Numbered from the stretch's first letter, positions 1 to 9,198 are shown. The stretch is DNA of 64,000 nucleotides from Xanthomonas pisi DSM 18956 (GCF_001010415.1 NZ_JPLE01000041.1:18086-82085), one strand, 5' to 3'. The notes: generated by a model not told the origin, from the sequence alone. Made by a program: numbers and translations.

Positions 1-142
1 GGTGCTCGGAATCGGCATGTACCACTCGTACACTGCGGTTCCTGCGCGCCGTCCACACCCGCCTGACGACTGCTCGCTACGTTTTGTTAGCCACTCTTAG
101 AGGGCGCGCGCCTGCGTTGCCGCTGCCCGCATCAGCTCACGC
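1..142. other. window edge without a supported gene
   Basis: I see no coding region, tRNA or clear regulatory structure here. The short frames that cross it overlap the end of the membrane protein gene on the minus strand and look like shadows of it. A gene lying mostly outside the window cannot be excluded. Confidence 0.5.
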
Positions 143-1117
143 TCAGCTGTGTGGCGGCGATGTCGGCTGCGGGGCTGCCGACGCGACCGGCGCATCGGCT
201 GCCGGCGCGAGCACCGGCGGATGCTCCGGATCCACGCCGGCCTCGCGCAACTTGCGGTGCGAGCGCACCCGTTCGTCGATCACCGCGGTGATCAATGCAC
301 CGACGAAGAACACCACCGAAGCGTAGTACATCCAGACCAGCAGAATGACCAATGTGCCCATCGAACCGTATGCGCTGCCGGGCGCCGCGGTGGCGATGTA
401 CACGCCAATGGCATAGCGGCCCAGCGCAAACAGCAGCGCGGTGATGACGCCCCCCAGAAACGCCTGGCGCCAATCCACGGTGCGGTCGGGCAGATAGCGA
501 TACAGGAAGGCAAACGCCAACGAATACAGGGCCAGCGTGGTGACATAGCCCACGGCCGGCAGCACCGACGGCAGGCGCGCAAACACCACCTGCAACGCAG
601 TGGTGGCGATCATCGACACGATCAGCAAAAAGCCCAGTGCCAGGATCACGCCGAACGAGAACACGCGCTTCTTCAGCCACGCCATCAGGCCGTCGAGGCG
701 CTGCTTGTCGGTACGAAAAATCAGGTTCAAGGCGTTCTGCAGCTGCGCAAACACCGCCGTGGCACCGATGAACAGCAGCAGCGTGCTCCACAAGCCTGCC
801 AGCGAGCCAACGCCGGGCTGGGCGGTGGCGTTGCGAATGATGGTCTGGGCGACTTCGGCAGCGCTGCCCCCCGCCAGTTGTGCAACCTGCTGCACCAACG
901 CGTCCTGCGCGGGCGGATACAGCGAAGCCGTCAGCCACAACAGCAGCACCAGCAACGGTGCCAGCGACAAGAGGGCGTAAAACGACAACGACGCAGCCTG
1001 CGTCATGACGTCGATTTCGATAAAGCGGTTCAGCAGCGCCATCGGCACGCTGCGCTGCAGACGGCTCACGTGCTTATGCAGATAGGCGGTTGAAAGCGTC
1101 GTCACCGTCGGGAACAT
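143..1117 (-). CDS. YihY/virulence factor BrkB family inner membrane protein
   Basis: About 324 residues from the ATG at 1117. The protein carries several hydrophobic stretches typical of the YihY/BrkB family, with the family-like segment ASLSFYALLSLAPLL near the N-terminus and the late membrane segment GTLVILLVWMYYASVVFFVGA. The C-terminal tail of about 35 residues is Ala/Pro-rich and probably disordered. The family was once called ribonuclease BN; that activity belongs to another protein (RNase Z type), so the function is best left as unknown membrane protein. The start is uncertain: the frame is open to 1186 and another ATG lies at 1042. I chose 1117 because AAGG directly precedes it and the later start would remove conserved N-terminal sequence. 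Confidence 0.85.
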   Translation of the reverse strand: MFPTVTTLSTAYLHKHVSRLQRSVPMALLNRFIEIDVMTQAASLSFYALLSLAPLLVLLLWLTASLYPPAQDALVQQVAQLAGGSAAEVAQTIIRNATAQPGVGSLAGLWSTLLLFIGATAVFAQLQNALNLIFRTDKQRLDGLMAWLKKRVFSFGVILALGFLLIVSMIATTALQVVFARLPSVLPAVGYVTTLALYSLAFAFLYRYLPDRTVDWRQAFLGGVITALLFALGRYAIGVYIATAAPGSAYGSMGTLVILLVWMYYASVVFFVGALITAVIDERVRSHRKLREAGVDPEHPPVLAPAADAPVASAAPQPTSPPHS

Positions 1118-1537
1118 CCTTGGCGCATACCGTTGTGCGCGCAGGTGGGTCGCAGCAAGGTTGGTATGCGGTAAGACCTTGCCCACGCCTGCGCTGGCGT
1201 ACCCGTTCTAGCAGGGCCAAATCGAAGGAGGGGTGAAAGCGCGCGCGTGCGGCGGGCTGTGCCTATGTCAATCGGCGGACACTGCGCTTGGGCAGTGCAC
1301 GATGCGGCTGCTGTCTGGCGCCTTCGGATAAGGCGTCGCGTCTTCGGCGTGCAAGCGTGTTTGAAGGTCCTGCGTACGGCGGTGTTGCGCTATGGCGTGA
1401 GCACGCACTGCGGCAACACAAACCGCCCAGCATCTACAACGAAGGCGGCGCCGATGACGACTCACCGACGCACTGCAGTCATGCACCCCCCGCTGCCCGC
1501 AGTGCCCTGGCGTTTGGCGCAGGGCAGGGCGGACCAA
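1118..1537. other. 420-bp intergenic region, no gene seen
   Basis: This lies between the YihY gene and the YqeY-like gene, both on the minus strand. Short frames on both strands have arginine/cysteine-rich translations typical of shadow frames and no plausible ribosome binding site. No clear terminator or repeat was recognised. Confidence 0.4.
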
Positions 1538-1984
1538 TCAGCCTGCCAGGTGCTGCTTGACCAAGGTCGAGACCAGGCCCATGTCGGCTTGACCGGCCAG
1601 CTTGGGCTTGAGCGCGCCCATCAGCTTGCCGATGTCGGCCGGGCTGCTGGCGCCGGTCTGCGCGATGGCAGCCTGGATGGCGGCGACGATGTCGGCTTCG
1701 CCCATCTTGGCCGGCAGGTAGCGCTCGATCACCACGATCTCCTCGCGCTCGATCTGCGCCAGGTCCTCGCGTGCGGCGGCCTCGTACTGGGTGACCGAGT
1801 CCTTGCGCTGCTTGACCATCTTGTCGAGCACGGCGATCACCGCAGCATCGTCCATCTCGATGCGCTCGTCCACTTCCTTCTGCTTGATCGCGGCGTTGAT
1901 CAGCCGGATCACGCCCAGGCTGTGCTTGTCGCCGGACTTCATGGCGGCCTTCATGTCATCGGTGAGCTGCTGCTTGAGGGGCAT
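1538..1984 (-). CDS. GatB/YqeY domain-containing protein
   Basis: 148 residues from the ATG at 1984, preceded by AGGAGTTACCGC, a strong Shine-Dalgarno site. The sequence begins MPLKQQLTDDMKAAMKSGDK and is the helical YqeY fold found alone here, which resembles the tail domain of the GatB amidotransferase subunit. Its length is normal for the stand-alone family (about 150). A role in tRNA-dependent amidotransfer is suspected for the family but not proven. It lies downstream of rpsU on the same strand; rpsU-yqeY is a widely conserved pair, often followed by dnaG and rpoD, which are not seen here. Confidence 0.93.
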   Translation of the reverse strand: MPLKQQLTDDMKAAMKSGDKHSLGVIRLINAAIKQKEVDERIEMDDAAVIAVLDKMVKQRKDSVTQYEAAAREDLAQIEREEIVVIERYLPAKMGEADIVAAIQAAIAQTGASSPADIGKLMGALKPKLAGQADMGLVSTLVKQHLAG

Positions 1985-2225
1985 GCGGTAACTCCTGGTT
2001 ACGTAGTGAGGGAGGCCGGCGCGCTGCGGTGGCAACGTGCATCGGCTGAATGGGCGGGATGGCGCTGCGCGGCGGGAGCCGGCGGCGTCGCATCGCCCAT
2101 GAGGTAGTTCGATCCGGTCGACGGACCAATACAAAAAGCCGGCGACGCTTGCGCGTGCCGGCTCTTGGGCTCTCTTCGATGGGCCGCGCCTACAGCGCAG
2201 ACCCACCGGCAAGAACCGCGTTCGA

Positions 2226-2441
2226 TCAGTACAAGCGCTGGCGCTTGGTGACGTCGCGCGAGGAACGACGCAACTGACGCTTCACAGCAGCGGCAGCCTT
2301 GCGCTTACGCTCCTGGGTCGGCTTTTCATAGAACTCGCGCTTGCGGGTTTCGGCCAGCACGCCGGCCTTTTCGCAGGTGCGCTTGAAACGGCGGAGCGCA
2401 AATTCGAAGGGCTCGTTCTCGCGGACTTTAACGCTGGGCAT
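2226..2441 (-). CDS. rpsU: 30S ribosomal protein S21
   Basis: 71 residues, start [20 protein letters not shown], ending in a basic tail [12 protein letters not shown]. This is full length for proteobacterial S21, which binds near the 3' end of 16S rRNA and assists initiation. The start at 2441 is set by GGAGAACCC directly upstream; the frame is open further but the extension is not S21-like. It is divergent from tsaD, an arrangement conserved across gammaproteobacteria. Confidence 0.98.
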
Positions 2442-2719
2442 GGGTTCTCCAGATAATGGGATTTCCGTCCGGGAGCCCCGGGCGGGTGCGAGCGGACTCG
2501 CGTGACGGAATTTCCGGGTTGCCCCGGCGAGCCGCGCATTATAACGACTTGCCAACGACCTGCAAGCCCCTGCCGATATTTACCTCGACAAGCCCGTCAG
2601 AGCGTGCGTTTGCGCCCGATCCGGCGCTGCGGATGCGGGTGCGCAGCATATCGCCGCCGGCGCATCTGCGCAGTACAAAAACTGCGAAAATAGGCGCCTG
2701 TTCTCTCTGCCGAGCTGCC

Positions 2720-3784
2720 GTGAAAGTCCTTGGGATCGAATCATCGTGCGATGAGACTGGCGTAGCGGTCTACGACACCGCCTTGTCCGGGGTGCCGGCG
2801 CTGCGTGCCCATGCGGTCTACAGCCAGATCGCGTTGCATGCCGAGTACGGCGGGGTGGTGCCGGAACTGGCCAGCCGCGACCACGTGCGCAAGCTGTTGC
2901 CACTGATCCGCCAGACCCTGGGTGAGGCCGGGTTGCGTATCGACGAACTCGATGGAGTGGCCTATACCGCCGGCCCGGGCCTGGTCGGCGCACTCCTTGT
3001 CGGGGCCGGTGTGGCGCGTTCGCTGGCCTGGGCGCTGGATGTGCCGGCGATCGGGGTGCACCACATGGAAGGCCATCTATTGGCACCGTTGATGGAAGAC
3101 GACCCGCCGCAGCCGCCGTTCGTGGCGCTGCTGGTTTCCGGCGGCCACACCCAGTTGGTGTCGGTGAAGGCTCTGGGCCAGTACGAACTGCTCGGCGAGA
3201 CGCTGGACGATGCGGCCGGCGAGGCCTTCGACAAGACCGCCAAGATGATGGGCCTGCCGTATCCGGGGGGCCCGCAGCTGGCGGCGCTGGCCGAAACCGG
3301 CACGCCGGGGCGCTACAGGTTCGCGCGTCCAATGACCGATCGGCCGGGTCTGGATTTCAGTTTCAGCGGACTCAAGACCCAGGTGCTGCTGGCGTGGCGC
3401 GCCAGCGACCAGTCCGACACCACGCGGGCGGACATTGCGCGCGGCTTCGAGGATGCGGTGGTGGAGACCCTGGCGATCAAATGCCTGCGCGCGCTGGACG
3501 CGGCCGGCTGCAACACGCTGGTCGTGGCCGGCGGGGTGGGCGCCAACAAGCGCTTGCGCGCGCAGCTGCACGAGGCCGCGCAGCGTCGGGGCGGCCGGGT
3601 GTGCTTCCCGCGGCCCGCCCTGTGCACCGATAACGGCGCGATGATCGCCTTCGCCGGTGCGCTACGGCTGGAAGCCGGGCAGCGCGCCGGCGCCGAGGTG
3701 CATGTGACGCCGCGCTGGGATATGGCGGGCTTGCCGCCGCTGGCGGCGGCGCGGGATTCGGGAGTCGGGATTGGAGATTCGTAG
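2720..3784 (+). CDS. tsaD: tRNA N6-threonylcarbamoyladenosine synthase TsaD
   Basis: About 354 residues. TsaD transfers threonylcarbamoyl to A37 of ANN-decoding tRNAs, with TsaB and TsaE. I place the start at the GTG at 2720 (protein begins [14 protein letters not shown], the family N-terminus), although the frame stays open upstream to 2456. The metal-binding HxxxH is visible as HMEGH (His115, His119). [32 protein letters not shown] and the late [12 protein letters not shown] segment are typical. The last 10 residues or so ([10 protein letters not shown]) are encoded by a GATTCGG repeat and are not part of the conserved fold. The gene is divergent from rpsU and is followed by folB. Confidence 0.97.
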   Translation: MKVLGIESSCDETGVAVYDTALSGVPALRAHAVYSQIALHAEYGGVVPELASRDHVRKLLPLIRQTLGEAGLRIDELDGVAYTAGPGLVGALLVGAGVARSLAWALDVPAIGVHHMEGHLLAPLMEDDPPQPPFVALLVSGGHTQLVSVKALGQYELLGETLDDAAGEAFDKTAKMMGLPYPGGPQLAALAETGTPGRYRFARPMTDRPGLDFSFSGLKTQVLLAWRASDQSDTTRADIARGFEDAVVETLAIKCLRALDAAGCNTLVVAGGVGANKRLRAQLHEAAQRRGGRVCFPRPALCTDNGAMIAFAGALRLEAGQRAGAEVHVTPRWDMAGLPPLAAARDSGVGIGDS

Positions 3785-3848
3785 AAGCTAGTCTCTCTAC
3801 CGCTGTCTGTCGCGCTCTTGCCAATCCCCAATCCCGAATCCCCAATCA
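3755..3848. repeat. inverted GATTCGG-type heptad repeat (4 + 4 units)
   Basis: Four direct heptads (gattcgg, gagtcgg, gattgga, gattcgt; 3755-3782) are followed by a 38-bp spacer. Four heptads then run in the opposite orientation (ccaatcc, ccaatcc, cgaatcc, ccaatca; 3821-3848). The left arm encodes the end of TsaD and the right arm ends 9 bp before the folB start. The arms could fold into an imperfect hairpin. Related arrays occur at 4331, 29811 and 36120. Confidence 0.85.
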
Positions 3849-3857
3849 CGGCTCCCA

Positions 3858-4214
3858 ATGGACAAAGTTTTTATCGAAGGCCTGGAAATCGATGCGCTGA
3901 TCGGCATCTACGACTGGGAGCGGCGGATCCGGCAGACCTTGCGGTTCGACCTGGAGATGGGGTTCGACAACCGCATTCCGGCGGCCAGCGACGACATTGC
4001 CCAGACCTTGAACTACAAGGCGGTGAGCAAGCGGCTGATCGAGTTCGTGCAGGCCTCCGACTTCGGGTTGGTCGAAACGCTGGCCGAGCGCTGCGCGGCG
4101 ATCGTGCTGGATGAGTTCGGCGTGCGCTGGCTGCGGCTGAAGCTCAGCAAGCCCGGTGCGGTGCGCGGTGCACAGGCAGTCGGCGTCATCATCGAACGGG
4201 AGCGGGCGGCCTGA
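3858..4214 (+). CDS. folB: dihydroneopterin aldolase
   Basis: 118 residues, normal length. The enzyme converts 7,8-dihydroneopterin to 6-hydroxymethyl-dihydropterin and glycolaldehyde in tetrahydrofolate synthesis, in the cytoplasm. Visible features are MDKVFIEGLEIDALIGIYDWE with the conserved GIYDWER segment, LNYKAVSKRL, the LVETLAERCA helix with the conserved Glu, and LKLSKPGAVRGA carrying the conserved SKP lysine. The start ATG at 3858 follows the tsaD 3' repeat with no obvious Shine-Dalgarno sequence, so the repeat may have displaced the original leader. Confidence 0.96.
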   Translation: MDKVFIEGLEIDALIGIYDWERRIRQTLRFDLEMGFDNRIPAASDDIAQTLNYKAVSKRLIEFVQASDFGLVETLAERCAAIVLDEFGVRWLRLKLSKPGAVRGAQAVGVIIERERAA

Positions 4215-4330
4215 GTGTCGCCAACCACTCGCCTTTCCGGCTTCTCGCTGCATGCAGGGAACCGGGAGTATCGAGGGTCGCCGGGAACCGCCGCCACGCT
4301 GGCCCGCAACATGCCGTGAACCGGCCCCTA

Positions 4331-4351
4331 CAAATCCCGAATCTCGAATCC
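4331..4351. repeat. three heptads of the GATTCGG family (reverse orientation)
   Basis: The units caaatcc, cgaatct and cgaatcc lie in the folB-bglX intergenic region, just upstream of the bglX promoter. The array is short and degenerate, but has the same unit length and orientation as the right arm at 3821-3848. Confidence 0.6.
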
Positions 4352-4364
4352 CGGCGTCAAAGAC

Positions 4365-4418
4365 TTGCACCCCGGCGGCCGCCGCAGGCTAGAATTGACG
4401 GCCATGTAAACGTTTTCT
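4365..4418 (+). promoter_or_regulatory. putative bglX promoter with LacI-family operator
   Basis: The palindromic motif TGTAAACGTTTTCT at 4405-4418 matches the CG-centred operators of LacI/GalR-type repressors. It lies 10 bp before the bglX ATG. A TAGAAT -10 candidate at 4390-4395 and TTGCAC at 4365-4370 (19-bp spacing) precede it, so a repressor bound here would block early transcription. No LacI-family gene is in the window, so the regulator would act in trans. The operator is seen; the promoter assignment is inference. Confidence 0.5.
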
Positions 4419-4428
4419 CAAGGATCTC

Positions 4429-6600
4429 ATGGCTGCTGATCGCATCGAAACCCTGATTGCCCGGATGACCGTCGAAGAGAAGGTCGGCCAGTTGGGTGTG
4501 TTCGCCGACATGGTGCGGCCGTTCGCGCCGGACGTGAATCCCGAAGCCAACGTGCGCAATGCCGATGAGGTGCTGCAGCAGGTGCGCGAAGGCCGGGTCG
4601 GCTCGCTGTTCAACGGCGTGGGCGCCGCGTTGGGCGTGCAGATCCAGAAAGTGGCGGTGGAAGAGAGCCGCCTGGGCATCCCGGTGATCCTGGCGGCCGA
4701 CGTGATCCATGGCATGCGCACGGTGTTCCCGATCCCGCTGGGCGAAGCGGCCAGCTTCGAGCCGGAACTGGCCGAGCGCACCGCGCGCGCCACCGCGATC
4801 GAAGCCACCGCCGCCGGCCTGCACTGGACCTACGCACCGGCGGTGGATATCGCCCGCGACCAGCGCTGGGGCCGTGGCGCCGAGGGCGCCGGCGAAGACG
4901 TGGTGCTGGGCATGGCGTTCGCCGCCGCGCGCGTGCGTGGCTTCCAGGGCAGCGATCTGAAAGCCGACGACGCGTTGCTGGCCACCCCGAAGCACTTCGC
5001 CGCCTACGGCGCAGTGGCGGCGGGCATGGAATACAACACCGTGGACATCGCGCCGCAGACGCTGCGCGATGTGCATCTGCCGCCGTTCAAGGCCGCCTTC
5101 GATGCCGGTGCATTGACGGTGATGTCCTCGTTCAACGACATCAACGGCGTGCCGGCCAGCGCCAACCACGAACTGCTGACCGAGATCCTGCGCGGGCAAT
5201 GGCAGTTCCCGGGGGTGGTGATTTCCGACTACACCGCCGATATGGAATTGATCGCGCACGGCTACGCGGCCGATGAGCGCGACGCGACCAAGAAAGCCTT
5301 CCTGGCTGGCTTGGACCTGAGCATGCAGAGCGGCTTCTATGCCGCGCATCTGCCCTCGCTGGTGGAAAGCGGCGAGGTGCCGATGGCCACGCTGGATGCC
5401 AGCGTGCGCCGCATCCTGCAGCTGAAGGAGGCGATCGGCCTGTTCGACAACCCGTATCGCTCGCTGGACCCGGCGCGCGAAGCCGATAACGCCCACCTGC
5501 CTGCACACGATGCGTTGTCGCGCGATGCGGCGCGGCGTTCGATCGTGTTGCTGAAGAACGACGGCGCGGTGCTGCCGCTGAGCAAGAGCGGTCAGCGGAT
5601 CGCGTTGATCGGCCCGTTCGTGCAGGACCGCGAGAACATCGAAGGGTGCTGGACGTTGTTCGGCGACAAGGCACGTTACGTGACCCTGGAGCAGGGCGTG
5701 CGTGCCGTGGTCGGCTCCGACTATGTGAGCGTTGTGCAGGGCTGTGGCCTTGAGGAGGCGCTGCCGGGCGGCATTTCCGCGGCCATCGATGCCGCGCAGG
5801 CTGCCGACGTGGTGGTGCTGGCGCTCGGCGAGCCGCAGCGTTTCAGTGGCGAGGCGCAGTCGCGTACCGAGATTACCTTGCCGCCGGCGCAGCAGGCGCT
5901 GGCCGAAGCGGTTGCAGCGACCCGCACGCCGATGGTGGTGTTGCTGCGGAATGGCCGCGCGCTGGCCTTGAGTGGTGCAGTGCGCGATGCCGACGCGATT
6001 GCGGTGACCTGGTATCTGGGCACCCAGACCGGCACCGGTGTGGCCGATGTGCTGTTCGGCGATTACAACCCGTCCGCGCGCCTGCCGATCAGCTTTCCGC
6101 AGGTCACCGGCCAGCAGCCGTATTTTTACAATCATCTGCGCACCGGCCGTCCCGAGCTGCCGACGCTGTCCGAATACAAGGCGCGTTGGCGCGAAATGCC
6201 CAACGAGCCGCTGTATCCGTTCGGGCACGGTCTGAGCTACACCACGTTTGCGTATGCGCAGCCGCAGTTGAGCGCCGCGCAACTTGGCTGGGACGACACG
6301 CTGACCATCACCACGCGCGTGACCAATACCGGAACCGTTGCCGGCGAAGAAGTGGTGCAGTTGTATCTGCACGATCGCGTGGCAAGCCGGGTGCGCCCGG
6401 TGCGCGAGCTCAAGGGGTTCCGCAAGGTCTTGCTGCAGCCCGGCCAGCACATGGATGTGGTGTTCGCGCTGACGCGCGAGGCGCTGGCGTTTACCAATCC
6501 GAAGGGCGTGTTCGGTGCCGAGCCCGGTCTGTTCGATCTCTGGGTGTGCGCATCGGCCAAGAGTGGCGAAGCGGCAACCTTCGAGTTGCTTGGCGCCTGA
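4429..6600 (+). CDS. bglX: glycoside hydrolase family 3 beta-glucosidase
   Basis: 723 residues, hydrolysing terminal beta-linked glucose (or related sugars) from oligosaccharides. Domain order is an N-terminal (beta/alpha)8 barrel (about 1-350), an alpha/beta sandwich (about 360-560) and a C-terminal fibronectin III-like domain (about 640-720; RVRPVRELKGF is the family hallmark). KHFAAYG (Lys188-His189) binds substrate, and the nucleophile is Asp267 in VISDYTAD. Unlike secreted BglX there is no signal peptide (it starts MAADRIETLIARMTVEEKVG), so it should be cytoplasmic and act on imported disaccharides. The likely LacI-type operator fits sugar-induced expression. The exact substrate cannot be read from sequence. 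Confidence 0.93.
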   Translation: MAADRIETLIARMTVEEKVGQLGVFADMVRPFAPDVNPEANVRNADEVLQQVREGRVGSLFNGVGAALGVQIQKVAVEESRLGIPVILAADVIHGMRTVFPIPLGEAASFEPELAERTARATAIEATAAGLHWTYAPAVDIARDQRWGRGAEGAGEDVVLGMAFAAARVRGFQGSDLKADDALLATPKHFAAYGAVAAGMEYNTVDIAPQTLRDVHLPPFKAAFDAGALTVMSSFNDINGVPASANHELLTEILRGQWQFPGVVISDYTADMELIAHGYAADERDATKKAFLAGLDLSMQSGFYAAHLPSLVESGEVPMATLDASVRRILQLKEAIGLFDNPYRSLDPAREADNAHLPAHDALSRDAARRSIVLLKNDGAVLPLSKSGQRIALIGPFVQDRENIEGCWTLFGDKARYVTLEQGVRAVVGSDYVSVVQGCGLEEALPGGISAAIDAAQAADVVVLALGEPQRFSGEAQSRTEITLPPAQQALAEAVAATRTPMVVLLRNGRALALSGAVRDADAIAVTWYLGTQTGTGVADVLFGDYNPSARLPISFPQVTGQQPYFYNHLRTGRPELPTLSEYKARWREMPNEPLYPFGHGLSYTTFAYAQPQLSAAQLGWDDTLTITTRVTNTGTVAGEEVVQLYLHDRVASRVRPVRELKGFRKVLLQPGQHMDVVFALTREALAFTNPKGVFGAEPGLFDLWVCASAKSGEAATFELLGA

Positions 6601-7019
6601 GTGCGCTGACCAGGGCGGTGGAGCGCCGCCGCGGCGATAGGCCGTCGGCTGCAATGCGATCAGGTGCAAGACGTGATCAAGATGCCGCTGGCTGTCGCGT
6701 GCGCTGGCAGGGGCAGTGAGCGTGTGACGGGGCAGGGTGAGCGTAGTCTCGCCGTCGCCGCACCGCAGGTACCTGTCGTCATCGGTACATGCATGCGTTG
6801 ATGGCATCGTTGGTGCAAGCGCGGTTGCGCGCGACAGCAGACAGGCTTCAACGGCCCGCAGCAGATCGCGTGCGTGGCCGCTGAGCCGCGTCGGCGAGAG
6901 GAAATTGCCGTCCGTAACGCATCGATGGATGCACGACAGAGCGCATACCGGTAGACCGCTGTGCACTGCCTGCGCATCTGCATGCGCAGGCAGTGCCGAC
7001 AATGGCTAGATCACGCCGC
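6601..7019. other. 419-bp convergent intergenic region with a perfect hairpin
   Basis: This lies between bglX and the sugar dehydrogenase, which point toward each other. No credible gene was found. The only structure noted is a perfect inverted repeat at 6963-6996: 15-bp arms GCACTGCCTGCGCAT and its complement, separated by CTGC. It starts 24 bp past the stop of the minus-strand gene. It lacks a T-tract, so it is a candidate mRNA 3' stabiliser or Rho-assisted stop rather than a classic intrinsic terminator. Confidence 0.5.
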
Positions 7020-8198
7020 CTATGCGTCGTTTTCGACTGCAGCCTTGCTCTTGGGAGTGAGCTTGAGCAGACGGCCGGTGCTGCCGCTGGCCTCGTCCTC
7101 CAGCAGCCACAACGCGCCATCGGGGCCTTGCTCCACTTCGCGAATGCGTGCGCCCATGTCGTAACGGGCCACTTCGCGTGGCTGATCACCCAGCGAGACC
7201 TGCACAAGCGCCATCGACGACAGGCCGCCGATAAAGCCCTGACCGCGCCATGCCGGGAATTGCGCGCCGTTGTAGATCACAAAACCTGCCGGCGAAATCA
7301 CCGGGGTCCAGCTGATCTTGGGTGCGGCAAATTCCGGGCGCGTGTTGTGGTCGGGAATCGGCCTGCCGTCGTAGTGGTCGCCGTTGGAAACGATCGGGTA
7401 ACCATAGTTGGCCCCGCGTTGGATCAGGTTGAGCTCATCGCCGCCCGCCGGGCCCATTTCGTGCTCCCACAACCGGCCCTTGCCGTCGAACGCGATGCCC
7501 AGAATGTTGCGATGGCCCAGCGACCACACCTGCGCGGCGACGCCACCCTGCGCGGCGAACGGGTTGTCGGCCGGCACGCTGCCGTCGTCGTTGAGACGGA
7601 TCAACTTGCCGAGATTGGCTTTCATGTCCTGCGCCGGATCGAACTTCTGGCGCTCGCTGGAGGTGATCCACAGCTTGCCATCCGGGCCGAACGCGAGGCG
7701 ATGGCCGAAGTGGCCGTTGCCGGAGACCTTGGGGTTCTGACGCCAGATCACCTTGAGGTCGGACAAGGTGCCGCCACCGGTGGCATCCAGCGTGAGCTTG
7801 GCGCGCGCGACCGCCGCACCGCGGGTGTCACCCTGGCCGGGTTCGGCATAGCTCACATAGACCAGGCCGTTCTTGGCGAAACGTGGATGGGCCAGCACAT
7901 CGCCAAATCCACCCTGGCCGCCGTAAGCGACCGCCGGCACGCCGGTCACCGCGCTCTTGCGCTGGGTCTTGGGGTCCAGACGCATCAAGGCGCCGCGCTT
8001 CTCGCTGACCAGCAGCGTGCCATCGGGCAGGAAGGTCATTGCCCAGGGCTCGTCGAAGTCGGCGACGGTGGCGGCCTGAAAGGGCCATTGCGCCTTGGGA
8101 ATGGAGGCCGCGGGAGCGGCGGCAGGTGCGGCCAGGGCGGCACCGGTGGTGAACAAGGTGGCCGAACAGGCCAACGCGAGCAGACGACGGATAGACAT
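7020..8198 (-). CDS. PQQ-dependent sugar dehydrogenase family protein (GSDH/YliI-like)
   Basis: 392 residues with a signal peptide ([23 protein letters not shown]), so periplasmic. The fold is the six-bladed propeller of soluble glucose/sorbosone dehydrogenases (YliI/Asd group), which oxidise aldoses using PQQ. Recognisable segments are [20 protein letters not shown] near the N-terminus, [19 protein letters not shown]-like [39 protein letters not shown] and [14 protein letters not shown] Shine-Dalgarno GGAGG lies 6 bp before the ATG at 8198. Real substrate and electron acceptor are unknown for most members of this branch. It stands alone, with no PQQ-synthesis genes nearby. Confidence 0.92.
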   Translation of the reverse strand: MSIRRLLALACSATLFTTGAALAAPAAAPAASIPKAQWPFQAATVADFDEPWAMTFLPDGTLLVSEKRGALMRLDPKTQRKSAVTGVPAVAYGGQGGFGDVLAHPRFAKNGLVYVSYAEPGQGDTRGAAVARAKLTLDATGGGTLSDLKVIWRQNPKVSGNGHFGHRLAFGPDGKLWITSSERQKFDPAQDMKANLGKLIRLNDDGSVPADNPFAAQGGVAAQVWSLGHRNILGIAFDGKGRLWEHEMGPAGGDELNLIQRGANYGYPIVSNGDHYDGRPIPDHNTRPEFAAPKISWTPVISPAGFVIYNGAQFPAWRGQGFIGGLSSMALVQVSLGDQPREVARYDMGARIREVEQGPDGALWLLEDEASGSTGRLLKLTPKSKAAVENDA

Positions 8199-8380
8199 GA
8201 GGTCCTCCAGGGGATAGGCACGGCCACGCTGCAGCCCTCCCGCAACGTGTTCCGCGTCGGGTTTTCAAGTACCTTACACGACGCTACCGGGGCCGCCCTT
8301 GTCGCAGGTCACTCTCCGCAGGCCGGCCGCGTCTCACATCGTTGTTTCATCATGCAGTTTCACCATGAAAAGGAGTTTCC

Positions 8381-8815
8381 ATGGCCACGCAAAAAACCTC
8401 GCCTGCCTTCATCGCTGCGTCGTGGGCCGCCTTGTTGGCCGGCGGCGCTGCATATCTGATCGGTCTATGGAACGCGCAGATGTTGCTCAACGAGAAGGGC
8501 TACTACTTCACGCTGCTGTTGTTTGGCCTGTTCGCATCGGTGTCGTTGCAGAAGAGCGTGCGTGACCGCGCCGATGGGATTCCGGTGACAGGTCTTTACT
8601 ACGCCATCTGCTGGTTTTCGCTGATCATCGCGCTGGTGCTGCTGGCAATCGGCTTGTTCAACGCCACCTTGCTACTGAGCGAAAAAGGCTTTTATGCAAT
8701 GGCGTATGCATTGAGTCTGTTTGGCGCAGTGGCCGTGCAGAAGAACACGCGCGATGCGATGGAAGCGGATGCGACCGCGTACACCTCCCGCGTCGTGCCG
8801 CCACCACTGGACTGA
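8381..8815 (+). CDS. YiaA/YiaB family inner membrane protein
   Basis: 144 residues with four predicted membrane helices arranged as two similar halves. [30 protein letters not shown] in the first half is echoed by [29 protein letters not shown] in the second, each followed by LFG and VxLQKSVRD or VAVQKNTRD. This internal duplication is the YiaAB two-helix domain. AAGGAGTTTCC precedes the ATG. Function is unknown; family members are associated with envelope stress in enterics, and no local context helps here. Confidence 0.9.
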   Translation: MATQKTSPAFIAASWAALLAGGAAYLIGLWNAQMLLNEKGYYFTLLLFGLFASVSLQKSVRDRADGIPVTGLYYAICWFSLIIALVLLAIGLFNATLLLSEKGFYAMAYALSLFGAVAVQKNTRDAMEADATAYTSRVVPPPLD

Positions 8816-8833
8816 CCGGCAGCGGCACCGAGA

Positions 8834-8864
8834 CAACAACGTCACCGTGACGGTGGCGTTGTTG
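8834..8864. terminator. bidirectional hairpin between convergent genes
   Basis: The arms CAACAACGTCACC and GGTGGCGTTGTTG pair over 13 bp with one G-U type mismatch and a 5-nt loop. The structure fills the 50-bp gap between the YiaAB gene and the convergent small gene. T-tracts are weak on both sides. Confidence 0.6.
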
Positions 8865-8865
8865 G

Positions 8866-9198
8866 TTACGGCTTGGATTTGCTGTCGCCAGCGACAAAAT
8901 CGGTGGCGTTTTCCCACGCACGCTTGACGGCGTGGCGCGCCTTGCTCCAGCTCAGGCCATCGGTGCCGCGCTTGGCTTCCCAGTCGCGATGCAGTTCGGC
9001 CTCGACCTGATCGTAGGCGCGCGCGTTTTCGCGAATGCGCGCTTCGTGCCCTACGAGATAGGCGCCTTCGTAATCCTCGTAACGTTCGCCTTCGGTGTAG
9101 TACGGCTCTTCGGTGAAACGCTCACGCCAGTAATTGGATACGTTCTGGCTGCGGTCTTCGTCCGGTGCGCGGCCTGGAATCTGGTACGGCACGTTCAT
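8866..9198 (-). CDS. small acidic hypothetical protein
   Basis: 110 residues from the ATG at 9198, with GGAG at a good distance upstream. The protein is hydrophilic and rich in Glu, Arg and Tyr (ERFTEEPYYTEGERYEDYEGAYLVGHEARI), with a central helix-forming region and a C-terminal SKARHAVKRAWENATDF segment. The latter resembles the short amphipathic repeats of stress-responsive CsbD-like or DUF-type proteins. No signal peptide or membrane helix is present. The gene lies beside another stress-like small gene on the same strand. I do not recognise a named family with confidence. Confidence 0.75.
   Translation of the reverse strand: MNVPYQIPGRAPDEDRSQNVSNYWRERFTEEPYYTEGERYEDYEGAYLVGHEARIRENARAYDQVEAELHRDWEAKRGTDGLSWSKARHAVKRAWENATDFVAGDSKSKP

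Noticed and set aside
143-1117. Ribonuclease BN
   Set aside because: This old name for the YihY family is not supported; the protein is a polytopic membrane protein with no nuclease motif.
4357-7002. 881-residue open frame on the minus strand opposite bglX
   Set aside because: It is antisense to a clear GH3 enzyme with intact catalytic motifs. Its His/Arg/Gln-rich translation is typical of the shadow frame in GC-rich coding DNA.
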